A stretch of 64,000 bases of DNA, taken from Pseudozyma flocculosa PF-1 (taxonomy: Eukaryota; Basidiomycota; Ustilaginomycetes; Ustilaginales; Ustilaginaceae). Positions 10,623 through 21,938 of the stretch are shown here, one piece after another (within the stretch, counting starts at the first letter, position 1; every line of letters starts with the position of its first letter). A program made the position numbers and the translations under genes. Below the pieces are notes generated by a model. It was not told the DNA's origin. It was given only the letters and a program-made list of their open reading frames with translations, and searched no databases. The DNA lies in assembly GCF_000417875.1 (NCBI RefSeq), contig NW_006920874.1, positions 331,189 to 395,188 of the forward strand. The letters run 5' to 3'.

Positions 10623-12975
10623 GGCGAGGGGAAGGAGCCAGGAGGACGAGGGGCGGGAGACCTCCCTTCACGTCCTCTCCGCCCGGCACCCCAATGATTC
10701 TTTGACGACTACGGCTTGCGCGTCCCTCTTGATGTTCTTGTTCTGTTTGTTCTGTAGCCACGCTCATGCTGCCCACCCCCACCATACCCTGCCGCCTGCC
10801 GCTACACATCGCTCCGTCTACTCTGTCGCTCGTCAGGGGGGATCGACGACGCAGGGTCGTCGTCTCAACGTCTGCCCCTGTTGCCTTTGTCCTTTAAAAC
10901 CACCCATCGCTCCGCCCACGTTGGCGTCTTAGTTAATCCTGGGGTCAGAAGTCGTCGACTGTGCGCATCCGTGCGTGGCCACAGCAGACGGGCGCGACCA
11001 GTGTCGTTCCCGCCTGTTCTCGGACGAGGCCAGGGAGGGGGAGTGTCCCGTACGAGCTTACGAGGTGCGTGGGGGCGCATCACGCCGGCTCGCTTTCTGC
11101 GGGGTGTCAAGATACAGCATGCATGTAAGCTTGCATGATAGCAGCAGGGAAACTTTAGAGGTGCCTCGTGTTATACCTGATGGTCCACTATCCCTGCTGT
11201 AGGTAGAGCTCAATACCTTGCTGTGAAGCAACAGTATGGCCTGCCACAGGCCCTAGTGTGACAGACTTGCCTGCATGGAAGACTCGGTCCAGGCCAAGTA
11301 GGCTTGAACAAGAAGAGCCGAGGAACAGGAAAGGAGCTCTGTGTATCCAGCGGCCTTTCGGTGATTGAGGGCAAGCTCCCCAATCCGAGCGACATCCCAA
11401 GATGCCTTTGGGTATTGTTCCTTGAGGAATATGAAAAGAGAAAAGGTGTTGGTGTAGTTGTGAGGTGCAGCAGGCTTGGCCAGAGGCACGTTGAAGGTGT
11501 TGGCATGGTCGCGAGGCTTGGCAGGCTCCTTGGCAGTCTCCAAGCTGGGCAGAGCAGTGGTCATTGTACAGCAGTAGCTGTTAGGCCGGGTTCTGAGGCA
11601 GCAGCGCAAATGGACAAAAGACCGTTGCGCCAACTAGACCACCGAGTGGTGGGCTAGCTGGCAGAGCGTTGGTAAGGAGCACTCCACCCGGCATTCTTGG
11701 AACCGCACGTGCTTGGGCGTAACAGTAGCCTAGCAGATTGTCTAATGCAGAGGCGCCACCTACAACTGGCAGTCCAAAAGCATGGGGGTGAAGCTGAGGG
11801 AACACACTTTGTGTCCAGGCATAGTGCTTGCTGTGCTGCCAACAACAGCAGGCTGATGCAGCTGGAGAGGTCTTGCTGGTTCTGAGCAGCCCTGTCTGTC
11901 TGTTTGGGATCCAAGAGACTGATGATGCTGAAAGCTGAGCTGAGCAGCATAGGCCCTTGAGAGAGCCAATGGGCATGACTCCTCCCTCCTCTTCTTCCTT
12001 TGTGCAAGCTTGGTGCAGCAAAGGGCCTCTGCCATCAGCCTGGCCCCATAGCATCAGCCTGCATCTGCTGTAGACCCTGGGCAAGGACCAGGGCTGTGTG
12101 CCTACCAGTCAACACTGACCTGAATGAAGTGCCAGTGTGTCTGCACAGCTGCAAGCCTCCTGTTGTCATCCATCTTGTCCTGACCCTGATCTCACAGCTG
12201 CGTTGGCATCTATCATTGAGTACTTTGATGAGCTTGTTCGTCAGTCTGAAAGGGCCGTTGGCAAGGGTCAGCCGACAGGTTGATGCTTCAGCGGCAATGG
12301 CCTTGCTAGTTTCAGAGGCATGATGCAGGCAGGGTCGGGGGGTCCAGGGTCACTACCGGCCTTTTTGCCATCTTCAACACGCAGCCTTCATCGTTCTCAC
12401 CTTCTTCTTGTATCCCGAGACAAAAGGACCGACACTCAAATTGGTCGACAAGCTGGTACGTACCCTGGCCATTGCGCCACGCTGCCTTGAGAGAGCAAAG
12501 AAGCGCCAAGGAGACACTGATGCCGCCTGCCGTCCATCCCGTCTCTCCCACCCCGCACGGCGCATGGTTCATCAGACCTGGACATGCGGTGGTACGACCT
12601 CCCTGCTGCTGCCGAACCGGGGTCTAGTCTGGTGCCGTGAGGTGCAGTTCAAAGGATGGGGACTCTGTCGAACATGAATTCCATACTGGCTCTGAAAGAG
12701 GGCAAGAGGTCGAAGAGCGACATCATGACATTGGTGGCTCGAGAAGGGGAGGGAGGATACATGTACAAGACCGAAAGACGGGGACGAGGGTGTCGGAGTG
12801 GTATAGCATCGGACCCGACCGGGACCGGGAGACAGGAGCGGAGCGGTGAGAGGTCGTCCAAGAGCCCAAGGCGAGGGCGACTGAGGGGAGCGGTCTCGAG
12901 TCACTTTCTGGATACATAGCGGGGTTGGTTGCGCAGGACGATTCGGGAGCGGGCGGCGCGGGGCGGGGGATGGGG
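10623..12975. other. 2.35 kb convergent intergenic region with an atypical block
   Basis: It lies between the 3' ends of a plus-strand gene (10622) and a minus-strand gene (12976). No gene is supported. Its centre (about 11101-12340) differs sharply in composition from the rest of the window and is listed separately. The flanks have normal CpG-rich sequence. Confidence 0.6.
11101..12340. other. CpG-depleted, TpG/CpA-rich block, possible decayed mobile element
   Basis: Counting by eye, 11761 to about 12199 contains no CG dinucleotide at all. The whole 1.2 kb has about 28, while normal neighbouring lines carry around 5 to 10 per 60 bases. It is also richer in A and T. The pattern fits past cytosine methylation and deamination of a silenced repeat, or acquisition from a CpG-poor source. 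No terminal repeats or intact transposase or reverse-transcriptase motifs were seen. A minus-strand open frame (11253-11633) is the least random-looking stretch of translation in it. Confidence 0.6.
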
Positions 12976-15900
12976 TCAAAAGGGGAGAATCGACGAGCCT
13001 GTCGTGTCTGGTCGTGCTTTGAGCTGATCAGGACCGGATGCGGGACAAAAGATGGCGTTGCGACGTCAGCAACAAGGTAAGATAGAGGTCTGGCGCGGAT
13101 CGGGAGCGAGCGGGCGGGCAGTGAGGCAGGCAGGCAGGCAGGCAATCAGCACTCACCGCTTCGCCGACGGCGTGGGCGTGCCCGGTCTCGGCGTCGCTGT
13201 CGATGGCGTAGCACAGGTAGAGAGTGTCGGCGCTGATGGGTCAAAGGAAGCGGACAGCCAAGGAGGGAGACGTCAGTCGAGCATGCACTCTCGGCCCTCC
13301 GACACCGTCCACCGGCAGCGCACTCACGCATTCGTCAAGACGTCGGCGCAGAGCCGCAGCGTCCAGTAGGGCACCACGGCGCACAGCAGGCCCACGAGCG
13401 GCGCGTCGGCGGGGACGTGGAGCTGGTGCGCGCTGAACAGGAACCCAGCGATGCCGCACAGGAACGAAAGCGCGATGGCCGTCAGGTCGAGCACGAGGTT
13501 GATGATCAAACCTGCAGATCGTCAAGGAGGGCATGACAAGCCGGTGCGCATGGTCAGTACCGGCGGAGGGCACAAACACAACAGTGCACGCTCGGCAGGG
13601 CTGCCCGCGCCGACTCACCTTCCAAGGCGCCACGCATGCCACGGCGTCCGACCGTTTGCACGCTCTTCTTGGTGGCCGCCCAAAAGCCCTCGCCCGTGAT
13701 GCCGACGTAGACCAACGTCAGGTTGCTGAAGCCCTGTACCAGCGTGCCCAGCCCGGCGAGAAAGGCGACGACGTGCGTCAGGGGCTGCAGCAGCTTGGGC
13801 GTCCGCCGCTGGGCCGTTGCCTCCGACGCCCGCCTTGCAGTCTCGGCGATGACGGTGAGCGTCCTGACGATGGACAAGATCAAGGCGGCGAGGCAGATGC
13901 TGCCGAGCGCAGGGCCCGTGGCCCGGGCAAACGAGGCGCGCACGATCTCGGTGGGATCCGGCTCTGCCGAAGGTTGACTGCCAGCAGACCTCGATCGACC
14001 CGCCGACGCAGCAGTGTTGGGCCCGTAGGCCCCCGGCGCCGAAGGCCCGGGTCCGTAGATGGAGTCGCCGTCGTCCTCGCCGTAGACGTAGTCGCTGTGT
14101 TCGTCGTCCGGCTGCCGCTTGTCGGTGCCGGCCTGGCCTTCCTGACCTCTTGCCGCAGAGTTTCGGTGAAAGTACCAGTGGCTCACCACGCCCGCCACCG
14201 TGACCCTCTGGACGCCTCGGAGCACCGCCCAGGTCCAGAGCCATGTCGCGAGAGTGGCCCACGCGAGCCACGCCGCCCGCCTGTCCGTCTTCCACTCGAC
14301 AGAGTCGCCGACCGGCTTGCTAAAGTGGCCGACCAAGAAGAGGCGGGTGAAGATGAAGAGGAAGGGGATGGTGAGGACCAGAAACGCGCCGAGGGAGGCC
14401 ACCGAGAGGACGAGGAGAGCCGGGTGGTCGAGAACGATGCCGCAGCAAAGTTCGATGACCGCGATCGACTTGTTGAGCGCCTTGCGCCGCGACCAAACCA
14501 TCCGCGCAAAGACGACCGCCAGGCCCAGCGGGATGATGGAGATGACCCGCAGACCGGTGGTGCTCCAGCCGCCTCCGCTCCAACCCTCGTCGTCATAGAT
14601 GAAGCTTCCGGCTAGCGCCCAGGTCCAGCCCAGCCCGAGCACGATTGGGACCGCCATTAGGCCGGTCCGCAGAATCTGAGCGCCTCCCAGCCGGCCGAAG
14701 TTGCGCAAAAGCAAGAGATTGCCGAGCCCTGCGCCGAACGCAAAGAGCGTCATGAGGATGAGGATCGGCAGCGACCGCGTTATCGTGTAGTACGACGACG
14801 GCCGGGTCTTGGGCGTCTTGGGCGGCGAGGGCGAATTGACGCCCCAGCTCATGGCAAGCCCAAAGAGCACGATGGCGGCGACGGCGCCCGCGAAGCACAC
14901 GATGGCCGTCTTGTCTTTGTATTTGCCGACGGCGAGTCGGTTTGCCCAGGGGCCCCAGCCGGATCGAGCCGGAGGAGAGGGGTAGACGTAGATGGCGGTG
15001 TCCTCTTCGTCCTTGCGTGCGATATCGTCTCGGTCAGAGCCCATGACCGAGCCCTCGTCGCTCTCCGACTCCGAGGAGCGGCGGCCGTGGTGGCGCGAGC
15101 CGCCGAGGGGAAGCAACGGGTCCCGCATCGTCGACGACATGTTGCGTGTGCGGTTGCGATTGACCTGTGGCCGCTTGGAGGACCGGTGAGTCTTCCGATG
15201 TTGCCGCGGCCGTCCGTCGTCCGTCTCGGTCCCCGAGTCTGTGACCGAGGATGCCGAGATCGAGGTCGAGCGAGACCGAGAAAGGCCGCTGAGCTCCCCC
15301 TCTGACTCGTCCTCCTCGTCGTAGATGCTATAGAGGCCCGGACCCCGCGATCGGTGCCCTCCACGCTCCCGGCTCCTGCGTCCGGGCTCATGTTCGACGT
15401 GATGGGAAGCGGACGAGGTTCCGTACCGGGACGCAGGGGCCGAGCCCTCCTCGTCGAGATCTGGGTCGCGGTAGATGTCGTTAGGCAGCCGGGAGAGGCT
15501 GGACCCTGCTTCTTTGCGACCTCTGCCGCCCCGGCCTTGGCTGTTCTGCCGGCCTTTGCCCTTCCGATCGGCGGGCAAGACCGACTCAGCAATGGAGCCG
15601 TGAGCCAGCCACCCTTTGGCCCTGCCCATGACCTGGGCCGGGGAGAGCTGATGTCCGGCCGCTGACGCTGCGGATGCAGGCTGTGCGTAAATGCGCGAAG
15701 GGGACGTGGCAGAGGATCGGCCGGCGACGCTGCCACGACCGCGGCTCTCGGCGATGCTAGAGGACTCGTCGCGGTCGAGGTCGCCATCGGCGAGGAAAGG
15801 ATCCTGCGTGTCGCCCCCGGTGGCGGCGCTGGCGTTGCCACGGGTGCGCTCTTGTCGCCTCTCATCCTCGTGGCTGGGATGCAGCCCCTCTGAGCCAGTG

Positions 15901-16364
15901 CTCGCGCCAAGGCGAGATGCGATGTCCGTCATTCGCCTCTCGTCTCTCCACAGGTCGACGTCCTCCTCGTCGTCGATCTCGCGGATGAGCGAGTCCCTGA
16001 CTCCACCGCCTCCGCCAGCATTGCCTCCTGTCCCCCGTCCGCGCCCCGCGCCGATGAACGAGGCAGGCCCGTACCTGCTGGCGCCAGTCAGGCTGTGAAG
16101 CAGCCCGCTCTGGTGAACGGGCCTGCCGTGGTGTTTATGGACGGATGGCGCTGGCGGTAATCCGTCGGAGCTCGAGAGGCTGTACTCGGGTCCGTACGGG
16201 TCGTTGCGGTCATGGGAGAAGGGGGCACCAGTGACGGACGCCTGACCGTAGAAGAGGGGCTCTTGGGAGGCGTCGGTAGCAGTGTCATCGATCTGGCCTG
16301 GTCTGATGGATGCGCCGAGACCGGAGGCGAGGAAGCGGGATGCGTAGGTCGAGAGGGAGGCCAT
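12976..16364 (-). CDS. Choline-transporter-like (PNS1/CTL, SLC44 family) membrane protein
   Basis: Exons: 13619-16364, 13328-13511, 13157-13232 and, less certainly, 12976-13023 (about 1,017 aa). The ATG at 16364 starts MASLSTYASRFLASG. Residues 1 to about 480 are polar, Ser/Arg/Asp-rich and probably cytosolic and disordered. After that come roughly ten hydrophobic segments, including KTAIVCFAGAVAAIVLFGLA and PILILMTLFAFGAGLGNLLL. The C-terminal part has the CTL-family block SNLTLVYVGITGEGFWAATK, a GLIINLVLDLTAIAL segment and DTLYLCYAIDSD, which confirm the exon joins. The family exports or transports choline-like amines, though yeast Pns1 has no proven substrate. The last exon is weak: it adds about 15 residues after GHAHAVGEA and ends in TGA at 12976; reading through the third donor would give a different 40-residue end. 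Confidence 0.85.
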
Positions 16365-17712
16365 TGTCGGACTGGCTCGCTGGGCGGGCCCAGTTGGTGT
16401 CGAGGAGCGGCAGCGGATAGCCGGAATGTAGGCGTGATGGAATGGCCCGTCAAAGTGTCGGTTGGAGGCCGGGAGGGGCCGTAGACGGGAGCAGGCCAGG
16501 CGATGACTCGACCGGGATGGGTCACCGCAAAGGGCGAGAGGACGGCAGCTGCGACTCTGGCTGACCGAGTCACGTTGAGCAAGATGCTCTCGAGGGGATC
16601 AGCAAGGCTCAAGGACGGGAAGAACAAGGTCGTTGAGGACAGAAAGCAGGTAGGGGCCGTTGTAGAGATGCTCGAGACGGAGTGGGCGAGCTGGATGGTC
16701 GTTTGCTGGTGGCCCGCCTCGAGATGGGCGCGATGTGCAGCGATGCGATCCGCTGGCTGCGGTCAGGGCTGGTGTTGGTGCATGAGCAGGTGTGCCGAGG
16801 ATCCGCTGTCGGTATGCGCGCGGAGCCAGAACGAGAGAGCGGGGGAGCGATTACGGGGGAGACGAGGCAGGGCACGAGGTGGTGGTAGTGGTGGTGCTGC
16901 TGCTGCTGCTGATTGTTGTGGTGGCGAGCGGTGGTGTGTGACGGCGTGGATGACAGTGCTGACGGCGACGGGTGCGGCGATGGGGGCAAAGCTGAACGGG
17001 ATGGGGAGAGTGGGGGTGGATTTCTGGTGCTGGTGATGGTGATGGTGTGATGGACGAGGCCAGGACAGCACCAGCGTCGCCTCTATCACGCGGGCAAGCT
17101 GCTGATGGGCGTGCGAGCGCGGTAGGCAGGCAGGCCAGGACGACGTCGGCCAGAGGCAGGCCAGGCCAGGCCAGGCGGGCTGAGGCGCCCCGCGCCAAAA
17201 AGGGGTCGGCCCCCCCAACCCAGCCTGAGCGCCCCTCCTGGCGTGTGGAGGCTTGGGGGCGCAGCACAGCAACCCATGCAGGCCAGCACGATAACGTCGT
17301 TCGCGGGGCCAGGCCAGCCAGTCGAGCTGGGCCAACCCAGACAGAGGTCAGGGTCCAAGTCAACTGGCCGCCGCCCGTGGCATGCGCGGCCCGGCCTCAT
17401 TTTCGGGTCCGAAAGAGAACCACCATCGCTCGGCACCGACGGAAAGACTCGGGAGCGGCGTGGGGTGCCGGCCTCAGTCCTGGAACTTTGGAAATCCAGC
17501 CAGCCAGCCCGCTAGGCCAGCCCATCAGCCAGCCCAGCCACGCCCGCCGACCGACGCCCGCCCGCTTCGGAACATCGGGGGGGCAGCAGGCAGGCCATCG
17601 CCGACATCACTTGGCTTGCTTCTTCTCATCGCCACCACCGCCTCGCCCACACCCTATCCCTACTCTCCGTACAACCTAGCCACACACGCGCACACACGCA
17701 TACACGCACAAC
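16365..17712. other. Divergent promoter region between PNS1-like and QCR10
   Basis: No gene is supported. It holds both promoters. GGTGGTGGTAGTGGTGGTG-type sequence (about 16878-16896 and 17028-17047) reads as CCACCAC on the PNS1 sense strand. A run of GGCCAGGCCAGGCC words lies at 17155-17180. CACACACGCA-type sequence (17680-17710) immediately precedes the QCR10 ATG. Confidence 0.6.
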
Positions 17713-18184
17713 ATGCCCGCATTCCGACCTACTCCTCTGGCGCTCCGGGCCCAGCCCAACTTCAATCCGCACGTCGGACGCATGTGAGTGCCAGCCTCCC
17801 CTTACTCGCTGCTCCTCGTATGCAACCAGCAGTGGATAGTTGACCCAGACGAACCGCCATAAACTACCACCCCTGCGACGACCTCTGCAGTACCCCGAGC
17901 ACCTTTGTCAAGTGGGGGCCAACCCTCGCCCTCTGGGGTGGTGCCGGCGCCGGCGCCGTCATGCTCTTTATGAGCAACGTGCCCATCTTCAAGCACGACG
18001 TCCTCATCAAGATGCCCTTTGTAAGTAGGCCTGCGGTGCCCTCCCGCTCGCCTCGTCCCGCTCTACCTCGATGTGGCTCTCTGGTGGCCTAACTCTGCCA
18101 TTTCGCCCCTCTCCAATGCACCTCGCGCCTCAGATCGCTTCGTACTTTGAGGACAAGACCCACCCCGCCGACAACGCCTTCTAG
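17713..18184 (+). CDS. QCR10: Cytochrome bc1 complex (complex III) subunit 10
   Basis: Three small exons: 17713-17783, 17891-18020 and 18134-18184, giving 83 aa (yeast Qcr10 is 77). The product is a single-pass inner-membrane protein on the periphery of the ubiquinol-cytochrome c reductase complex. The segment ITPSTFVKWGPTLALWGG aligns without gaps to the yeast pattern ending LMLWGG; a hydrophobic segment (ALWGGAGAGAVMLFMSNVPI) and a C-terminal FEDKTHPADNAF tail follow, like the LEDHTPPED end of yeast Qcr10. This alignment decides the second acceptor (17889-17890) over an in-frame one at 17847-17848 that would insert 14 residues. Too short to stand out by length alone; the call rests on splicing plus family match. 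It is divergent from the PNS1-like gene. Confidence 0.88.
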
Positions 18185-18752
18185 GCTAGCGGGCTCTTTT
18201 CTGCCTCTTCGCTGCAGCCACCGGCCTCCTTGTTCAGATAAAGCACAAGGCAAGGCGAGGCGAGGCGAGGACGTCGTAGTTGTTCTGCAAGGCGATGCAA
18301 TCAAAGGTCGTCCAGATCCACGAGCATCCGTTTCGATTCGATACCGCCTGCACTCGCCTCTCGGCTTCTCGTTATCCCTCGTCGCCCGTCTTGCAAGGCA
18401 GCGGAGGGAATGGACCATGCCGGCTGGGGCAGACGAGATCTAGGCCGACACAAAGAGAGACACGGGCACGACGGACGGACGCAACCACGCTGTCGTACTG
18501 ATGCTTTTTCTCCAGAGAGCCATGCAGGATGCTTTTTTTCTTCTTTGGGGAGGGATCTTGCGACCCGCTCCGGATGCTGGTCGGAAATGATCGAAGGTCA
18601 GGTAGTCGGAGCGGCGAGCGGCAGGAGGACGACGGCGAATTGAGAGAGTCAGAGAGGGCCCAGGCTGACGTATGAAACTAGCTGCGACCGCCGCTCCGCC
18701 GCTCCGTCGCTGCGCCGCTGCCACGCTGCTGCACTCTGCGACACTGCCGCGG
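18185..18752. other. Convergent intergenic region
   Basis: It lies between the stop codons of QCR10 (18184) and the methionyl-tRNA synthetase gene (18753). I see no gene. A GGCAAGGCGAGGCGAGGCGAGG tandem stretch lies at about 18250-18270. Confidence 0.5.
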
Positions 18753-21228
18753 CTACTGCGGTGCGGGTGCAGACGCAGGCACCTCGGCGTCCATCTCGAG
18801 CTTGGCTAGCCGGCTCGTCAGCTCGGACAGCTCAGTCCTGTCGTCGCAGAGAGTCAAAGATAGAGAGGGAGCGAATATGGGCGGTCAGCTTTCGGTCCTC
18901 TTCTATCCGTGCGCATCGTTCCGCGGGCTTGCACGCTTCCGGGAAGCCCAGCCCACTCACTTCATCTCGAGGAGCGCCTTGAGCTCCGTCTCGGTCTCCT
19001 TTTCCAGCTTCTGCTTCTGCTCGGCCTCGGCCTCTTTTTTCGTCTGATCCTTGAGCTGCTTGACCCGGTCGCCCTGCGACGCCACCCGCGCCTCGAGGTC
19101 GAGCAGCTCGGGCGTCTTGTTCTTGACCACGACCTTGTTCCTCTCCTCGGCCGCCTTTTTGGCCGCCTTGGCCGCCTTCATGGCCTGCTTCTTGGACATG
19201 GCGGGCGCGTCGGCCTTGGCGGCGTCCTTGGCGTCGCTCGACCCGCCAAACTGGGCGCGCCACACGTCCTCCTCCGCCTCGTCGATGCGCTTGAACAGGT
19301 GCGCCGCCTTGCCGATCCGGTGGCCGGGCAGCAGGTCCAGCTGGAACCGGCCGTCGTCGGGCACGGCGCGCGGCGGCGCGTCGAGCTGCTTGAGGATCGA
19401 GTCGCACGTCTCGGGCATAAACGGGTGGATGAGCACCGACAGGAGCCAGATGACGTTGAGCGTCACCAGCATCACCTCGTCGCACTGCTCGCGCCGCTCG
19501 GTGAAGAGCGTGTTGTCAAAGCCCATCTCGACGAGGAACAGGTTCGAGCGCGCCGAGAGCGCCATCATGTGCTGCAGGCCCGAGCGGATCTTGACCGCCT
19601 CCATCGCCTCGATGTACTGCGCCAGCAGCGCGTTGACGTCGCGCACGTACTTGGCAATCACCGACGCCGAGCCGTCCTCGCCGGCGGGGGGCGCCGCCAC
19701 CAGGGGACCCTCCTTGTACGTCCGCAGCTCCGAACCGGCAGGGATCTCGGGCACGGTGAGGTCGTACTTCTTCATGAAGGTCAGCACGCGGTTGCAGAAG
19801 TTGCCCAGGTTGGCCAGCAGCTCCGAGTTGTTGCGGGCGATAAAGTCGCGCCACGCGAACTGGCTGTCGGCCGTCTCGGGCCGGTTGGCCAGCAGGTAGT
19901 AGCGCCACACGCTCGGCGACAGGCCGAGCTCGCCCGCCTTGTCGCCAAAGACGCCGACGTTGCGCGACTTGGAAAACTTGCCGCCCTCGTACTGGAGGTA
20001 CTCGGTGGTGCTGATGTGGTGGAGCATGGTCCACGGCTCCTTTGTGCCGATCAGGCACGACGGGAAGATGACGGTGTGGAAGCGCACATTGTCCTTGCCC
20101 ATGAACTGGTAGAGCTTGACGTTGTCCGGATTCTTCCACCACTGCTGCCAGTCGTCGGTGTAGTTGGCCGTGATGCTCGGGTAGCCGATGGGCGCGTCGA
20201 ACCACACGTAGAGCACCTTGTCCTCCATGCCCTTGATGGGGACGGGCACACCCCACTTGAGGTCGCGCGTCAGGCTAAAGGGCCGCAACCCCTCGCGGAA
20301 CCAGCTCTCGGTGATCTGCCGGCCGTTCGACGACCAGCCGCCGGCCTCGGCGGCAGCGCGGGCCCACTTTTCCGTGAGCGGCTGGAGGTTGTCGATGCGA
20401 AGGAACATGTGGCGCGACTCCTTCTGGATGGGCGCCGACGAGCACACCTTGCAGCGCGGCTTGACCAGCTCGATGGCGTCGAGGAGCTGGCCGCATTTGT
20501 CGCACTGGTCGCCGCGCGCATCGTCGTACCCGCACTTGGGGCAGATGCCCTCGACGTATCGGTCGGCCAGGAAGCGCGTGCACTGCTCGCAGAAGAGCTG
20601 CGTCATGCTCTTCTCCTCGAGGTAGCCGTTCTCGTGCAGCTTGAGGAAGATGTCCTGAGCGATCCTGCGCACGATAGGATGGAAGGAGATGAAGCAGAGC
20701 GGGAGGGGTGAGGAAAGGGGGAGAGGGGGCCATGAGTACGCGCGCGGGACCGGGTAGCCCCAACGCACCGACTTCCGGCGACGGCCTCACTCACTCGGTC
20801 TGCTTGGGCGTCGTGGTCCTGCCAAAGTGGTCGAAGCCGAGCTGGAACCACTCGTAGACCTTTGCGTGGACGGCGTGGTACTTGTCGACGAGCTGCTGCG
20901 GCGTGACGCCGTCCTCGAGCGCCTTTGTCTCGGTGGCCGTCCCGTACTCGTCGGTGCCGCAGATGTAGAGCGTGTTGCGGTTGCGCGTGCGCGAGTAGCG
21001 GGCGTAGACGTCGGCGCTGAGGGTGGAACCGATGATGTTGCCAAGGTGGGGCACGTTGTTGACGTAGGGCAGCGCCGAGGTGACGAGGATGTTGGGCTCG
21101 CCCTGCTGCGGCAGGATCTTCTGGTTCTTGGCCGAGGTCTCGGTGGTGACCTTCATGAGCACCGAGGGCGAGTCGTTGTGCGCCCTCGTCTCCGAGACGG
21201 GGAGCGCCACGGGAAAGGGCGAGGCCAT
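18753..21228 (-). CDS. MES1: Cytosolic methionyl-tRNA synthetase
   Basis: Exons: 20795-21228, 18961-20664 and 18753-18837 (740 aa). Class I aminoacyl-tRNA synthetase that charges tRNA-Met with methionine using ATP. The HIGH signature is PHLGN (residues 60-64) and the KMSKS signature appears as KFSKS (residues about 374-378). Between them is a zinc-knuckle region with four Cys-x-x-Cys pairs (CEQC, CPKC, CDKC, CKVC). The catalytic-core motif DEYGTATE follows the HIGH region. The C-terminus is a Lys/Ala/Glu-rich helical tail ([18 protein letters not shown]) that could bind tRNA or partner proteins. There is no mitochondrial presequence. The join [22 protein letters not shown] and the last exon ending in TAG both keep frame. 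Recovering the last exon matters because the long frame stops right after the donor. Confidence 0.95.
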
Positions 21229-21938
21229 GTTGGCGGTGATCCGGCGAGGTGAGGGGACGGGATGGGGACAGGCGAGAGGTTGCGGGGTGAGGAAGCGCCG
21301 GTCAAGACCGTCGGGCGACTGGCAGGGAGGGTCTGCGCCTCTATCGATGTCTAGTAGAGTCGTGTGAAGGAGCCGTTCCTGTGGCTCGAGTGCAGGCGCT
21401 GCCGATGGCGATGGTGGAGGGAGGGGCGGTGGTGGTGGTAGCGAGTAGTGGGGAGAGCTCCACCCTCCTTGACCGCCCCTGCTGCCCGCGCTTCGAGAAG
21501 GGGTTGGATGCTGCCTGGCAGAGTGTGAGCCTTCTTTGGCTTTTTCCCCGTCAGGCGAGCGGGCGGGCGGGCAGGGGCCGGGCCAACTTGACTCGACTCG
21601 ACTCGACCCTTTCTCTGTGCCTTTTCAGGAGGCGCATCAACTGCCCCACTCCCCTGCGCCACCTCCGCTCATGAGCAGGATCACGGCTCTGTTGACTCTC
21701 TCTCTGCTGCAATGTAGGTTGCGTTCACACGAACCGGGTCGGTCTAAGATTACAGTGGTGGACGGGCCGGGGTCTCGAGAGAGAGACAGAGAGAGCGAGA
21801 GACTGCGTGAAAAGTGGTGTTGCGAGCGGACTGCCCATGTCGATCGCCGAGAGCGACGCCCGGAGCTAAGCGCGGACGGCAACGAGGGTGTCGTGAGGAG
21901 GCGCGGAAGAGAGAAGGATGCCTGGCGCTACAAGGCGG
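21229..21938. other. Intergenic region upstream of MES1
   Basis: It lies between the MES1 start and the PAM16 stop. No gene is supported. The MES1 sense strand has a CCACCACC tract (plus-strand GGTGGTGGTGG at about 21427-21440), and short CGACTCGACTCGACTC and GAGAGAGACAGAGAGAG tracts lie at about 21588-21608 and 21776-21802. Confidence 0.5.

Noticed and set aside
18909..20711. 600-codon plus-strand frame opposite methionyl-tRNA synthetase
   Set aside because: Antisense shadow; the sense strand has all class I synthetase motifs.
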